From the NCBI RefSeq assembly GCF_003597395.2, contig NC_133778.1:27199986-27263985 (forward strand): a DNA stretch of 64,000 nucleotides, given 5' to 3'. Positions 12,130-22,473 of this stretch are shown piece after piece; the stretch's first letter is position 1, and each line of letters starts with the position of its first letter. The notes under the pieces are model-generated. The model saw only the letters and a list, made by a program, of their open reading frames with translations. It was not told the DNA's origin and did no database searches. This DNA comes from Chelonoidis abingdonii. Lineage: Eukaryota > Chordata > Testudines > Testudinidae. The position numbers and the translations under genes are program-made.

Positions 12130-13165
12130 TCCTGCAATTCCTTGCACCTCTGTGCCTATCTACACCACTATATGCAGATCCTGCCTTCTCCCCTCTGCAC
12201 CCAGCTCCTACTTACCTCTCCTTCTGCTCCTATCCAATTCCCATTCCCACTTCAGCTCCTGACCCCCTCCTGAGCTTCTATTCAATCCTCTGCCCTGGCC
12301 CCCACTCCCTCCTCCTGAGCTTCTCATGAGCAACCAGTTCTGCCTCCCACATTTCCTCCTCTCCAATCCCCCACTCCTGGCCCCTTCCCCTGTACTCTTC
12401 TCTCCTGCCCTATGCACCCCCAGAAGGCTAGCTCCTGGTCCCACCACATCTGCTCTCCCCCACTCCATTGACTTTTCCCTTCCCTCTGCTCCCCCCACTT
12501 TCTGGCTCTTGCAACCCCTCTCCTCCTCTTCCCCCCTCCCCCTCACAGAAAAAATCACCACCCCTCAAAATTCAGGTCAGGGTGATTCCTTTTTCTCCTC
12601 CACACTGCCTGACCACTAACAATGAGCAGTAACAACATAGTGGAGACCATCTTTCTGTTCTTAGTTCTTGTGTCCTGCACCAGCCCAGGACACAGTGGCC
12701 AGAAGTGGTAACTGCAGGGAAATTGCCTGCTGCCCTGGATTGGAGCACACTCAGTGCCAATGGAATCTCTGAAGAATTTAAATGCCAAACTATAACAAGT
12801 CTTTACTGAGCATGTGCAAAACGAGATTTTTCAGAGGCTCATAACTTGGCCAAATTAGGGCAAATTTCACAGGTATGGCAAAAGGCTCATCCCTGACCCC
12901 CTGCTAAATTTCATGTCCCTTCTCTAAAGCCCAGAGTCACTAGAGCTTCTTAATGAAACAATTGTACACACTTTTTTTAACATGGCAAAAGAACATATGT
13001 TTCTTAATCTCATTCTGACAAACAGCGTGGCCATTTTAGCTGAAATTTCCCAGAACAAAATCAGCCTGAGGTGGACTCCTGCCAAAATTTGATCCTGAAC
13101 AGTTAAAGTTAAAGCTCTATAATGGGGAGTGTCAGGCAATTTTAACTATAGGCAGCATTACCAAC
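12130..13165 (+). repeat. composite pyrimidine-rich repeat, copy B
   Basis: 12130-12560 is a C/T-rich block with irregular CTCCTGAGCTTCT units. 12690-13165 is a tail that contains TACTGAGCATGTG at about 12804 and CTATAATGGGGAGTGTCAGG near 13118, in the same order as copy A at 3700-5365. The GC-rich 53-bp tandem block of copy A is absent. The open frames at 12208-12561 and 12326-12619 reflect strand composition. Confidence 0.6.
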
Positions 13166-13376
13166 CCTGCCTGTAATAAATAATGATACACCATCCGCTC
13201 TGTCTGTGACCATTAAAAACACATCTAAGACGAGTAACCTACAATTCCTTATGGAGAGAGAGCTCTCATTGTAAAGCCTAATCCTTCATCACACAGCTGT
13301 GCTGTCAAGGCTTGAAGTGAAGCAAGGCTTTTGCGGGACCAGTGTCACAACCTTAACAAGTTTTGAACATGGACAG

Positions 13377-13484
13377 ATTCTGCAGCACATACTCATGTGC
13401 TTAACTTTACTACTGTGAGTAGTCTATTGAAATCAATGGAACTACTCATGGTAGCAAAGATAAGCACAGGCCAAGTGTTTGCAG
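13377..13484. repeat. palindromic MITE-like element
   Basis: Arms at 13397-13423 and 13441-13467 are inverted copies (GTGCTTAACTTTACTACTG against CATGGTAGCAAAGATAAGCAC). The loop is TATTGAAATCAATGG. Outer CTGCAGCAC and GTGTTTGCAG extend the inverted match. It is a small non-autonomous DNA element by structure. Confidence 0.6.
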
Positions 13485-13879
13485 GCTTGGCACTGTGTTT
13501 TAGGTCCATTTTTCTATATTGTTCCCCATGATAAACATTAAATGGTTTCCTGTTAATTACATGTTTTCAAAATCTAATCAATTATGTATTTACATGAGAC
13601 ATGAACAGCACAGGGAAAGGAGGTAGTTGGCCTAATAAGATACCAGTGAAATCTGCAAAAAGAATCTGTATTGCCCAATGTATTTCAGTACTAAAAATCA
13701 GTGAATTCTTAGTATCTGTTCACTATATACAATATTATATTCCGCATCTTGTGAAAAGCACTTTGTTTTTGCCATGTGTTATGTACATTTCTTAAAAATA
13801 CATTTCACCATCTAGGTCGTTTTCTTAGTTGATGTATTTTATTACTTGTGTCTCTCCCCTATGTAAGACATCTCATAGA

Positions 13880-13937
13880 GTGAAATCCTGGCCTTATGAG
13901 AGTTTTGCCATGGACTTCAATGGGACCAGATTTTCAC
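13880..13937. repeat. short palindromic element, TGAAATCCTGG family, copy 1
   Basis: TGAAATCCTGG at the left and CCAGATTTTCA at the right form an inverted pair around AGTTTTGCCATGGACTTC. Two 66-bp relatives occur at 46123-46188 and 49040-49105. Confidence 0.6.
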
Positions 13938-14377
13938 CCATAATGTGCTGCTTTAACTTATGTGCAATGCAGACATTTGAACACCAGAGGACAGTATTTG
14001 AATGAATTAAAAAATACAGAACAATTGAAATGCACTTCAAAAACATTTGTTTGCACAAAGCATTAGGTCAAACCCTACTTTAAAATACCTACTACTCATT
14101 ACCACTCATATTCCTGGAAGCAGAGTTATATAAGAGACCGACACAACAAATTAATATGAAAGATAATGAAGACTAGAATGATTTAGGAATAATTAATAAG
14201 CGAGTGCATTCTGTAGGAACTTATATTTGAGTATGTATTAAACCTTTTTACCATGATTCATTCTTTTACTGATGATTTTAAATATACTTCTTTCTCTTTT
14301 AGCTGTGAAAACCCAATGATGGCTATAGTTTTTTGACTCTTTTCATCATTTGAAACCATCTCTCTTTTCTTCTTCAT

Positions 14378-14555
14378 GTTGATTCTTATGAAGATTTGAT
14401 ATCTCTTCCTAAACCTGAGAAACTTTGGACAGATAATAGACAGTCGCTGCAATTACACAAAAGAACAATAACCAAGTCAACAACTTGTGACTCTTATGAC
14501 AGCAAAAGACTGAGCTTACAAAAGGAGGAGGAAAGATATCAACTCTTCTTGCAGG
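14378..14555 (+). other. possible protein-coding exon, unidentified
   Basis: A reading frame runs through a pyrimidine-rich stretch, past GAAG at 14390-14393, to a good 5' splice-site match CAG/GTCAGT at about 14555. The last residues before the donor are QKEEERYQLFLQ and the segment is rich in Lys, Ser and Thr. The composition is more exon-like than most frames in the window. The acceptor is weak, no neighbouring exon is seen, and I recognise no protein family. It may equally be chance or part of a pseudogene. Confidence 0.2.
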
Positions 14556-14735
14556 TCAGTGCAGAAGGGTCAAAGCTAAATGGACATGAAAAGAAAATTA
14601 CACTCACTCTAGAAACTGTTTCATCAGAATTAAAGCATATTGGTGGTAGGGTGTGGGAGAACCCTTTGCCCATACTGTACCTGATCTGTGCCTAAAGAGA
14701 GGCCCTTCAGTCTCCAGAGATATCCATCTACTGTA

Positions 14736-14812
14736 TACATTAATTATAATGGGAAGCATTAGGCATCTTTAATAAAAGGCAGCACTATCAATCCCGCCAA
14801 TAATCCAAAGAC
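14736..14812 (+). repeat. composite repeat, 3'-end fragment, copy C
   Basis: TATAATGGGAAGCATTAGGC followed by AAAAGGCAGCACTATCAATC matches the terminal part of copies A and B (TATAATGGGGAGTGTCAGG, then AGGCAGCATTACCAACC). Confidence 0.5.
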
Positions 14813-14926
14813 TATAAAAGGTCAAATTCTGCCCTCAGTTTTATCCATACAGCTGCACTTGAGTCAATATACTGAGGTGAGGCCAGCTGCTGAAGTCAAT
14901 CTGCTGTTGAGTTACCAGCGTTAACT

Positions 14927-15660
14927 TTACCGCAAGACAGGGGTGGAAGTTAGTGGGGTGTACACATGCAAGCAAAGTTTGAACTTGCCCCAGAAGATTT
15001 CTGAAAACAGAAAAATTGAGATATAACCCTTCAGTCTGTAAGAACCTTTTAGGCCTTGATCCACAATTAATTGGGATGGGTCTGTCATACTAACATCAGC
15101 TGCAGTCACCCAATAGATTGTAATGGGCACTTCGGAGATATTTCAGTCAAAGGTTAATGTTGTGCAGAGCTGTCCTTGATGAGAAGGGGCAGTAATGGCT
15201 CAACTGGGTAAATCAATAATTGGATGTAAAATGTTTCTAATTACATGCTAGCCCATTCTGGCTCCAGAGGAAATATACCTTTTCAGTTAACAGGACACAC
15301 TTCATGAATATTACAGTGAGCACGTATTAAGGACTAGTCACATAATGGACTAACAGCTAAGGAGTCATGTCCCAAGCAGCTGGATCAACATTTCTCTTTC
15401 ATACTTTTTTCATTTTTTTCCTTTGATTGCAGCTGTAAAAGAGAGTCAGAACAAACGAACCTATCACAAATAATGAGGCTTAATATCCAGGCTCTTGCTC
15501 TGGCAGGAATTCCCACCATTTTATACCTTTTAGTATTGCACAAAATAGCGGTGAAAAGCTCAGATTTTCAGCTTCCTTCCTATATTTTCTGCATTTTATG
15601 AGAAGTAACATTACCTAACTATTCCAGGAAATGGAACAACATGTTAAAGGTATCCCCACA
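14927..15660. other. unassigned noncoding DNA
   Basis: No gene and no confident repeat were recognised. The minus-strand open frame of 67 codons at 14927-15130 has no features. Confidence 0.4.
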
Positions 15661-15684
15661 CCACCTGTAAGCATTATATGAGAG

Positions 15685-15940
15685 AAGCAGCATTCTCCCA
15701 TGGCTTAGAGCACTGGACTGGAAGTCTGGAGACACGGGTTCTAGTCCCAGCTTTGCTGGTGACTTTGGGCAAGTGACTTTTCTTTCATTCTCCTCCCACC
15801 GCTGTTTGTCAAGTCTATTTTGACTGTAATTTCTTCAGGGCAGAGACTGTCTCTTGCTATGTGTTTGAATAGTACCCAAGACAATGGGGCTCTGATCTTG
15901 ATTGGGGCCTCTAGGTGCTGAAATCCAAATAAATAACAAA
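15685..15940 (+). repeat. near-complete MIR-like (CORE-SINE) copy
   Basis: A tRNA-derived head (GGCTTAGAGCACTGGACTGG) is followed by a box B match GGTTCTAGTCC at 15737-15747, then the core text GGGCAAGTGACTT, then a 3' part with GGGCAGAGACTGTCTC and CAATGGGGCTCTG. The order and sense orientation fit a plus-strand MIR-family SINE. RNA polymerase III promoter boxes are typical of these elements; this copy is diverged and probably inactive. Confidence 0.7.
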
Positions 15941-16169
15941 TAACTTTTTCCTCAGTCTTCTCCCCTGCACCACGTACCCCCAAATCATGTGCCACATGAC
16001 AACACACTTTGTTGCTCCTCCCAGACAACATTTTCCCAATATTTCCTCTCCAGGAGTGGAAATTCTACACCTAATCCTTGCAGCTAAGTCTAGATTCCCC
16101 CCAAACAAATCTCTAAATGCCTTCATTCATTTTTGCTGCCTACCCTTTGAATTTTTCTACGTGGGTTTT

Positions 16170-16690
16170 TGCAACAAGATGACCAAAACTAATGCAGCAT
16201 GCAAGACGAAAGTGCACTGGCTTTTATATAATGCTATTAAAATACTTGCATCTTGTTTAAGATAGCCAAAAAAAACAAATTCAGCTTCCCACTTCAAACG
16301 GCTCACACTGTTCTCTAGATATTTTTCCTGTGAAGTTTTGACTAATTTGTAATCCAGGATTATGTACAGTGTTTTAAATGATTGCTCCTGGTGTGCATTA
16401 CTTTGCCCTTGACTAGATTTAATTTCAGTCACTCTGCTGCCATGATGCTCAGTTGTTCTATTTTATTAGGTCTTTCTGGAATTATTCACAATCGTTCATA
16501 GTACTGGCTTCAAGAGCTAACCTAAATAATTGTGCACTGTCAGGAAATGTCACCAGTTCATTATTTAACCCCACTTGCTAGAGAATTATTGAACAACAAA
16601 GGTCTTAGTAATGATCTCTGAGGCACCACAGTGTTAACTAAGGCTAAGTGTGGTTTTGTAGGAACCACAAAGAAACTGACCCAAATCCTA
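16170..16690 (-). repeat. CR1-like LINE fragment
   Basis: GACCAAAACTAATGCAGCAT near 16178, TTTATATAATGC near 16222 and GAATTATTGAACAACAAAGG near 16580 follow, in order, text I associate with antisense CR1 retrotransposon sequence of reptiles and birds. Divergence is high and no frame is intact. Confidence 0.4.
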
Positions 16691-17030
16691 CAAACCCCAG
16701 TAATGCCCTAGAAATAGATTCAACTCACTTGGATGCTTCACTCCATATATCCACTTCCCTCAGCAGGCCCCAAAACCTATTCGTTTATCTTTTGTACTCA
16801 TCAGCAAAGCAGAGGAGAGGCTGGTGGTCTTTATTTAAGCACCTCTTGAAGCATTTAAGGTTAGCCAGCTAGCCCACCTCACTAGGCAGATTTTGCAGGA
16901 GAGTATAGTCACATACGCCTACTACTTCCCCCAATCCACAGGAAGTGTCTTTGGAAGAATGGCCTTGAGCTCACCTTGCCATTCTCCACTTGTGAGACCA
17001 GAAAATGCTGCTCCAGTCCTGCAGCTGACG

Positions 17031-17803
17031 CTACTAGTTACTCCTGGGGGAATTCTGAGCCAAAAAGTTAGAAATTCTGCACACAATATTTTAAAATTCT
17101 GCAAATTTTATTTGTCAAAATAGCACTATGTAATTATGCCCAGTTTCAATTATTTTGGTAATTTATTTCAAAATACCGGTCAGCAAGTATGGCTGTAACA
17201 ATACAGACACAAAAAAATTCAACTAGGAGTAGAGCAGTAAAGAAATACCTATGACAACCCGTTCCTGTTTCTCTACCCTCTCCCCCACAGAGCCCAGCCA
17301 GGGGACCTGACACTCCCTCTCCCACAGAGGCCAGCTGCAGGCCCCCGTATCCCTGGCCCAGACACTCTCACTCGCTTCTTCCCAGAGTCTAGTCACAGCC
17401 CCCATCCCCCAGCCCAGACGCTCACACCCCCTAGTCCCCAGAGGCCAGCTGCAGCCCCCACCCTGCCCAGATGTTCACACCCTCTATCTCCCATAGCTCA
17501 AGAATCCAGAGTAAGAAATAGCCTGATGCTGGGTCCTGGGCTTGCACGGAGTTTCCTGCATGCTGCCGCCTCCTTCCTTCAGGGTGTGCTGGGAAGGGCA
17601 GGTGCTAGGAACCCTCCAATTCCCTTCCCCTCCCTTGTCATCTATTTGCAAGCTGGGCTCTGCCGGGTCCAGCAGCCCCTAGTGGCAGCCAACATATCTG
17701 CAGCCCGTTTCTGTGGGAAAAATGGAAATTCTGCACACATATTAAGTTCTGCAAAATTCTGCATTGCACAGTGGTGCAGAATTCCCCCAGGAGAAACTAG
17801 TAG
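17031..17803. mobile_element. non-autonomous DNA transposon with ~27-bp terminal inverted repeats
   Basis: The left end CTACTAGTTACTCCTGGGGG continues into AATTCTG. The right end is its near-perfect inverse (CAGAATTCCCCCAGGAG then AAACTAGTAG). Subterminal AAATTCTGCACACA motifs occur near both ends. The interior 17270-17510 is a degenerate C-rich minisatellite. There is no transposase frame. I could not define a clean target-site duplication because the inverted ends run into the flanks. A hAT-type relationship is a guess. Confidence 0.65.
17270..17510. repeat. degenerate C-rich minisatellite inside the element
   Basis: Units of roughly 60 bp repeat the order CCCAGACRCTC...CCCCCACAG...GAGGCCAGCTGCAG. 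GAGGCCAGCTGCAG occurs twice (near 17326 and 17439). No coding role is apparent. Confidence 0.5.
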
Positions 17804-18057
17804 CCCTTATTTTACCCTGGGAAGGAGATCCTCCAGACTGAGACAAGAGCTGTTGTTAGAGAGAGCACAGGAGCAATTATTGGTCCTGCTGCTATAAATG
17901 GGGGACGGGTGGACACTTCTCAAAGTGTTCAGGATGTGGGTTGGTAAAAGCCATTGCCCCTTCACCTCAGAAGACCACTAAGAGGTATGTGAGTTGGTGG
18001 AGACGGGTATAACCTAGGACTAAAATTTTCAGCCTTAGAGTCTAAGGTTTGGGTCAA

Positions 18058-18155
18058 TAGGCATGGGTCTGGAAATCAGGAGTCCAGGGTTCTTGTCCCA
18101 CTTCTGCCATTGACCTAATATTTGACCTTCTGCAACCCCCTTAAAATGAAAAAAA
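18058..18155 (+). repeat. MIR-like SINE fragment, 5' part
   Basis: TGGAAATCAGGAGTCCAGGG followed by the box B-like GGTTCTTGTCC and CTGCCATTGACCTAAT fits the tRNA-side half of a MIR-like copy, ending in an A-rich stretch. Confidence 0.5.
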
Positions 18156-18284
18156 AAAATCAAGTCTTCACTAATTTTAGGTCCCCCCATTTTTGAGTGC
18201 CCAACATGAGACACCTACAGCCTGATTTTCAGAGTTGCTGAGTGCCCACTCCTACCACTGAGCTTTGGGTGATGTTGCTGTTGG

Positions 18285-18670
18285 GGACTAAAGCTGTGCA
18301 AATAATTTATATTTCCATTTAGTGGCTGAAGTGAAAAAAATAGGATCAGGTCTACCAAAATAATCTTATTTTTGAGGTGAAATGAAAAAGTAAAAAAAAA
18401 TTGTTTCAGGGTCAGACATTTTGTTGTTCAACCCAAAATGGTATATTTAATGTACATTTTAATAATTTTTTTTAAAAAAATTAAATAAAATTGAGTGAAA
18501 TTCCAAAACAAAATAGATTTCTGAAACAAAGAGTCAAAACATTTCATTTTGGAAAAAATATTTGAGTCAACTGAAAAAATTCATCAAAATCAACCCAAAT
18601 TTGTGAATTGTCTTCCCATTTTTCGGCAAAATAATGATTTGCACAAAAAAATTTGTTGCTTAGCTCTAGT
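18285..18670. repeat. AT-rich self-complementary interspersed repeat
   Basis: A-rich and T-rich tracts alternate (for example AAACATTTCATTTTGGAAAA near 18537 and ATTTTTTTTAAAAAAATT near 18466), giving strong self-complementarity. The ends carry AGCTGTGCAAAT and TTGTTGCTTAGCTCTAG. It is probably the same broad class as 2130-2462. Confidence 0.45.
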
Positions 18671-19884
18671 TGGGGCTGTTTTTCTACCAGCCAATTTTAG
18701 ATCTCCATTCTGTTGATGCTGGGCAACACTTCCCCTTAGCCCTTGGGGAAGTTTGGTAAAAAAAAATCCCACTTCAAGTACCATGTATGCAGGAGTCACT
18801 TCAGGGGAAAGCCAAACAGGAACAACAATAGCCAGAAAGAAAACCCATCTCAGCATAAGAGAAGGGGGAAACCCCTCTTTAAATGAAATAAAAATCAAAA
18901 GGTCAATACCCCAAGTCAGGAAAGAACAGGGTTCAGCTCCTGAGACACAAATAAAACCTCTCTTCCATTCCCAGATCTCCCCTTTCCCTCATCAAGGCTT
19001 GGAGAATCTTTCCAATTTAATAGACCTTCAAACATTCAACTCAAAAGGGGGAAAAAAACATTTACAGCTAGTCTCCCTTAGCTCAGAGGAATCTGGCCTG
19101 ACTTCCCATTCACCACAGGGGCAAACAGCATGTAGTTTCTCTTTCACAAGAACCCTGTAGCTCTTGGGCCTCGGGGCCCCTGATCCCTTTCAGAACTACA
19201 AGAGAAATCCTCCCCCTTCCAGGGCTTCCAGCCTGCTGAAGCCTGCATCCTCCCTTTTGTCTCCTGTTCCTCTTTTGATTATTCCCCCAAGTCTGGGCAT
19301 TTCTGGCAGGTGTTGTGTGGTGAAGCCAACATTCGCCTGCAGATCAAATCATTAGTCCCTTACTGTCTTGGCCCAGTGTAAGATTTGTACATGCCATCAC
19401 AGGCGAATCAGAGCACTGGCTGTGTGGCATAGTGCCAAATCCCAGTTAAACTGGCCTATGATTCAATTCTGTATTCCTGGAACACATAAAATTCCCCATT
19501 TGTGTGAACAGGAGTTCTGCATGCGCAAGGAACACATAACCAGGCTCTTAATTTGCTGTTACAACAATATTGTCAATAAATTTGAACATTGGAAAAGCAA
19601 CATCACTTCCATGTTCAACCCATGCTGCAGAATTTACGTTGCAGCAGGAGTGTGTTTACCAGTTGTGATACTTTGGGGTTCAACTCAGACCAGTAAGGGG
19701 CAGTGTCACAGCTTGTCCAGCAACTCTGGGTGCCTGCAATACTGTGCTGCTGTGGCTCAGGGCTCTGACACTGACAGCCAACCTAGGAGTATGCAGGTCA
19801 CATCCTGGCTTCCACTGCCGTTACTTTTCACAGAGTGATGCCAACACACTCCCCATCCTGAATTTCCCCCAAACCATCTGTGCT
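18671..19884. other. unassigned DNA with open frames, no recognised gene
   Basis: The two longest plus-strand frames are 18753-19160 (135 codons) and 19368-19838 (156 codons). Neither shows a domain, a signal peptide or exon-like ends. The Lys/Ser/Gln-rich composition of the first follows A-rich sequence. I think these are chance frames in old repeat sequence. Confidence 0.4.
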
Positions 19885-20106
19885 ATGCAGGGCCGGCATT
19901 AGGACTTGCAGGGCCTAATTTGAAAGAGCTGCTGCCGAAATGCCGCCAAAGACAGCGACAGCGATTGAGCTGCCGCAGAAGATAGCAGCAGCAATTCGGT
20001 GGCAGCTCAATCGGTTGCCGCTGACTCCATCAGCACTTCGGCAGAGCGTGCGGGGCCCCTTTTCCGGACACTGTGGGGCCTGATTCCCAGGAATCAGTGG
20101 AATCAC
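19885..20106. repeat. GC-rich interspersed repeat fragment
   Basis: It begins near GGGCCGGCATTAGGACTTGC and contains repeated GCTGCCG and CAGCAG units with a CACTTCGGCAG motif near 20033. The CTTCGGCAG motif also occurs in copy A of the composite repeat at 4447. The small Ala-rich minus-strand frame at 19915-20106 comes from this composition. Confidence 0.45.
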
Positions 20107-21021
20107 CCTAAAGCCAGCCTTGGTCCTGTCGTGTCCACCCCCCTACTGAACAGTGACCGAAGTCATTACGTTTGTTGCTCTTTTAAAGAGACGATATATT
20201 GCAGCCTGTCAGCTTAACTGGGATTAGTATACCTTTCCCGTCAGCCCAGGTACTGGATTGGTTTATAGTAAAACTAAAACAAGTTTATTAAACAACAAGG
20301 CATGAGTATAGGTGATATACCCATATATAGGTACATCAAGTACAAAGAGTAAGGATAGAAGTGGTTACAAACAAACAAAAATAAAAACACTCAGACTAAA
20401 ATTTTACTTCAGCAAGTTCCAAACTTTGCCTAACCAGGTTTCTCATCTATATTCAGTTTCCGGAAACTTCAACCCAGATGCACTTTTCTCATCTGTACAA
20501 GGGCCCTGGCCTCATGTCTCTGCCCAGAAAAGGATAATTGTGGGGATCTCTCCCCTTTCTTTTCATAGTCCCAGTGAACCTTAGAAATGTATTCTTTGGA
20601 AAGTAAACCCAGCCAATGCTTCTCTCTCTTTTTGGGGTATAGATGCCATGCTGTCTTCCCAAGTTCACTGACCCTGCTTCAAGAGGCTGGAAGGCTTCCC
20701 TTGGGGCACGGTCTCCATATGTTAAGTATTCAGCTTTCCCTGCTTACTTTTCTGATGGCTTGGTTTACCATGCATGTCAATGTGCTTTTCTTTGCCTAAT
20801 TTACATTGGAGACGTGTTCAAGCAGGTGGAACCATATTCCCTTGTCTGGAACAAGAGTAACTTAGGCATTGCTCAACAAATACACTTTAAGAACACATTT
20901 GCAGCACATATCTGTAAGGTCGTGTGTGGATGTACATATATCATTAATGATCATTGAGTTACTAGTGTTCCAATGACCTATTACATACCACCTTTGGGAT
21001 TGGGGAGGTCTCAGGGTCACA
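20107..21021. repeat. ~0.9 kb interspersed repeat, LTR-like
   Basis: The text includes TGGTTTATAGTAAAACTAAA, AAGTTTATTAAACAACAAGG and GTGGTTACAAACAAACAAAA, then a C/T-rich half ending near GGTCTCAGGGTCACA. The overall architecture resembles the 2557-3641 element, but there is no obvious sequence identity. I recognise this style from turtle genomes and cannot name the family. Confidence 0.45.
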
Positions 21022-22351
21022 CCAATCACAACCGTCAGTCTCTCTCACTCCTTTTTAGAGAGGCTGAAAGAGAAAGACAGCCAAAGGGACAGAACTCAAG
21101 TGAGGATCACACCTACTCCTGAACAGTGGAAAAAAAAAAAAAAGCAAAGTTACAAAATCTTTTGATATGCATAGGAGGGGGAGGAAAAAAACCCAGTTCA
21201 GAGTATTTTGATCATCACCCAGTTCTTGGGCAAAAGAATGGAAAATTATACAAATTACCATATCTATCTTACCTGTATGACTTTCAAACCAAACACAACC
21301 CTGCCTTTCTCTATGATAACCACTGCTGTTACTGCTCAAAGGGACCGGAGAACCTTCAACAACATCAGACTCTGGCTCAGGCTGCTGTTGCTGATGCCTC
21401 CACACACATATTTTCTTAAAACATTTATAGACAAGGCTCTGTGCTCAGTTATGTTTGTTTCTGCTTCAGCAAGTACAGCTCTGCCAAACTGCAGCATTAC
21501 TGGGATAAAATAAACCAACTGAAATAATCACACCTGCAGTTATAGTAAATTTGGAGCAGCAGTTCTACTGCAGAAAAGGAACCCAGGCAATGAAATGTCT
21601 TTAAGCGGTTTGAGATGTTGTTCCTCTGCTACCTGGTACATCCCTTTTAAAGGGTCTGTTTCCAACTGCACTGAACTAGCACTGGATGTGCTCAGTTATT
21701 TTAACAGTTCTGAGATTAATTGATGAATAGCATTTTGCAGTTTAAAAAAAGGAACAACATTTTTGAAAGAAGTAACACCTGCTATTATGGGCAGTGTTGC
21801 TTCCTTGTTATCTCCTATCAAAACATGTCTGCCCCATGTCACAATCCTAACCTCACTTGTATTTGTTTCATATGGTAATAACCTAAATACGCGCTATTGG
21901 ACTCAAAAAGGTACAGTATGTGATTCTGGCTGCAGAGCCAGACCAATACAAATCTTAATCCCAGCACTAACCTAGTCACAATGTTTCATATGGGCCATCA
22001 ATAATGAAGACAAGCTGTTGTCTTTTCAGCCCAGGGCTCTCTTTCCAAATGACCAAAAAATAAAATAAAATTCAGAAATACTAAACACCAGAAAAATGAG
22101 GAAAAACTCTTTTTAAAAAGCTAATCATCCCTTTCATGGCCAGCAATAGAATCCCAATTATTCAAACATAGATGAAGAGGAATAATTTATGGTGCCCATT
22201 TCCACTGTCTCACATAATATTCTGACTTAGAGATCTTAACTGTCAGTTGCCTTCAATTCTTATGTAGGTGTTTATCTACATATACAGGTGCTGATCAGTG
22301 AGATACCACAAAGATTAGATAGAGAGGTGATTGGTGCCTTAGAAATACCTA
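21022..22351. other. unassigned noncoding DNA
   Basis: A 15-bp A run lies near 21130. Open frames at 21055-21513 overlap on both strands and have no features. I found no RNA gene. Confidence 0.4.
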
Positions 22352-22473
22352 GAGCCCTGATCCTGCAAGTTACAACATGGGCAGAACCCCCTCAAGTCAC
22401 CTGAAGCCTCACCGAAGTCAAAGAGGCTCTATGCAGGTACATTCACACATTGTAACTTGTAGGATCAGAGCCC
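22352..22473. repeat. palindromic MITE-like element, CCTGATCCTGCA family, copy 1
   Basis: The arms GAGCCCTGATCCTGCAAGTT (from 22352) and AACTTGTAGGATCAGAGCCC (to 22473) are inverted copies. A relative with GGCCCAATCCTGCAGACACT ends is at 52130-52242. Confidence 0.65.

Noticed and set aside
12208..12619. Gly/Arg/Glu-rich minus frame and Pro/Ser-rich plus frame
   Set aside because: Both are produced by the same C/T-rich block of a repeat.
18753..19838. 135- and 156-codon plus-strand frames
   Set aside because: No domain, no exon ends and composition follows the local base bias.
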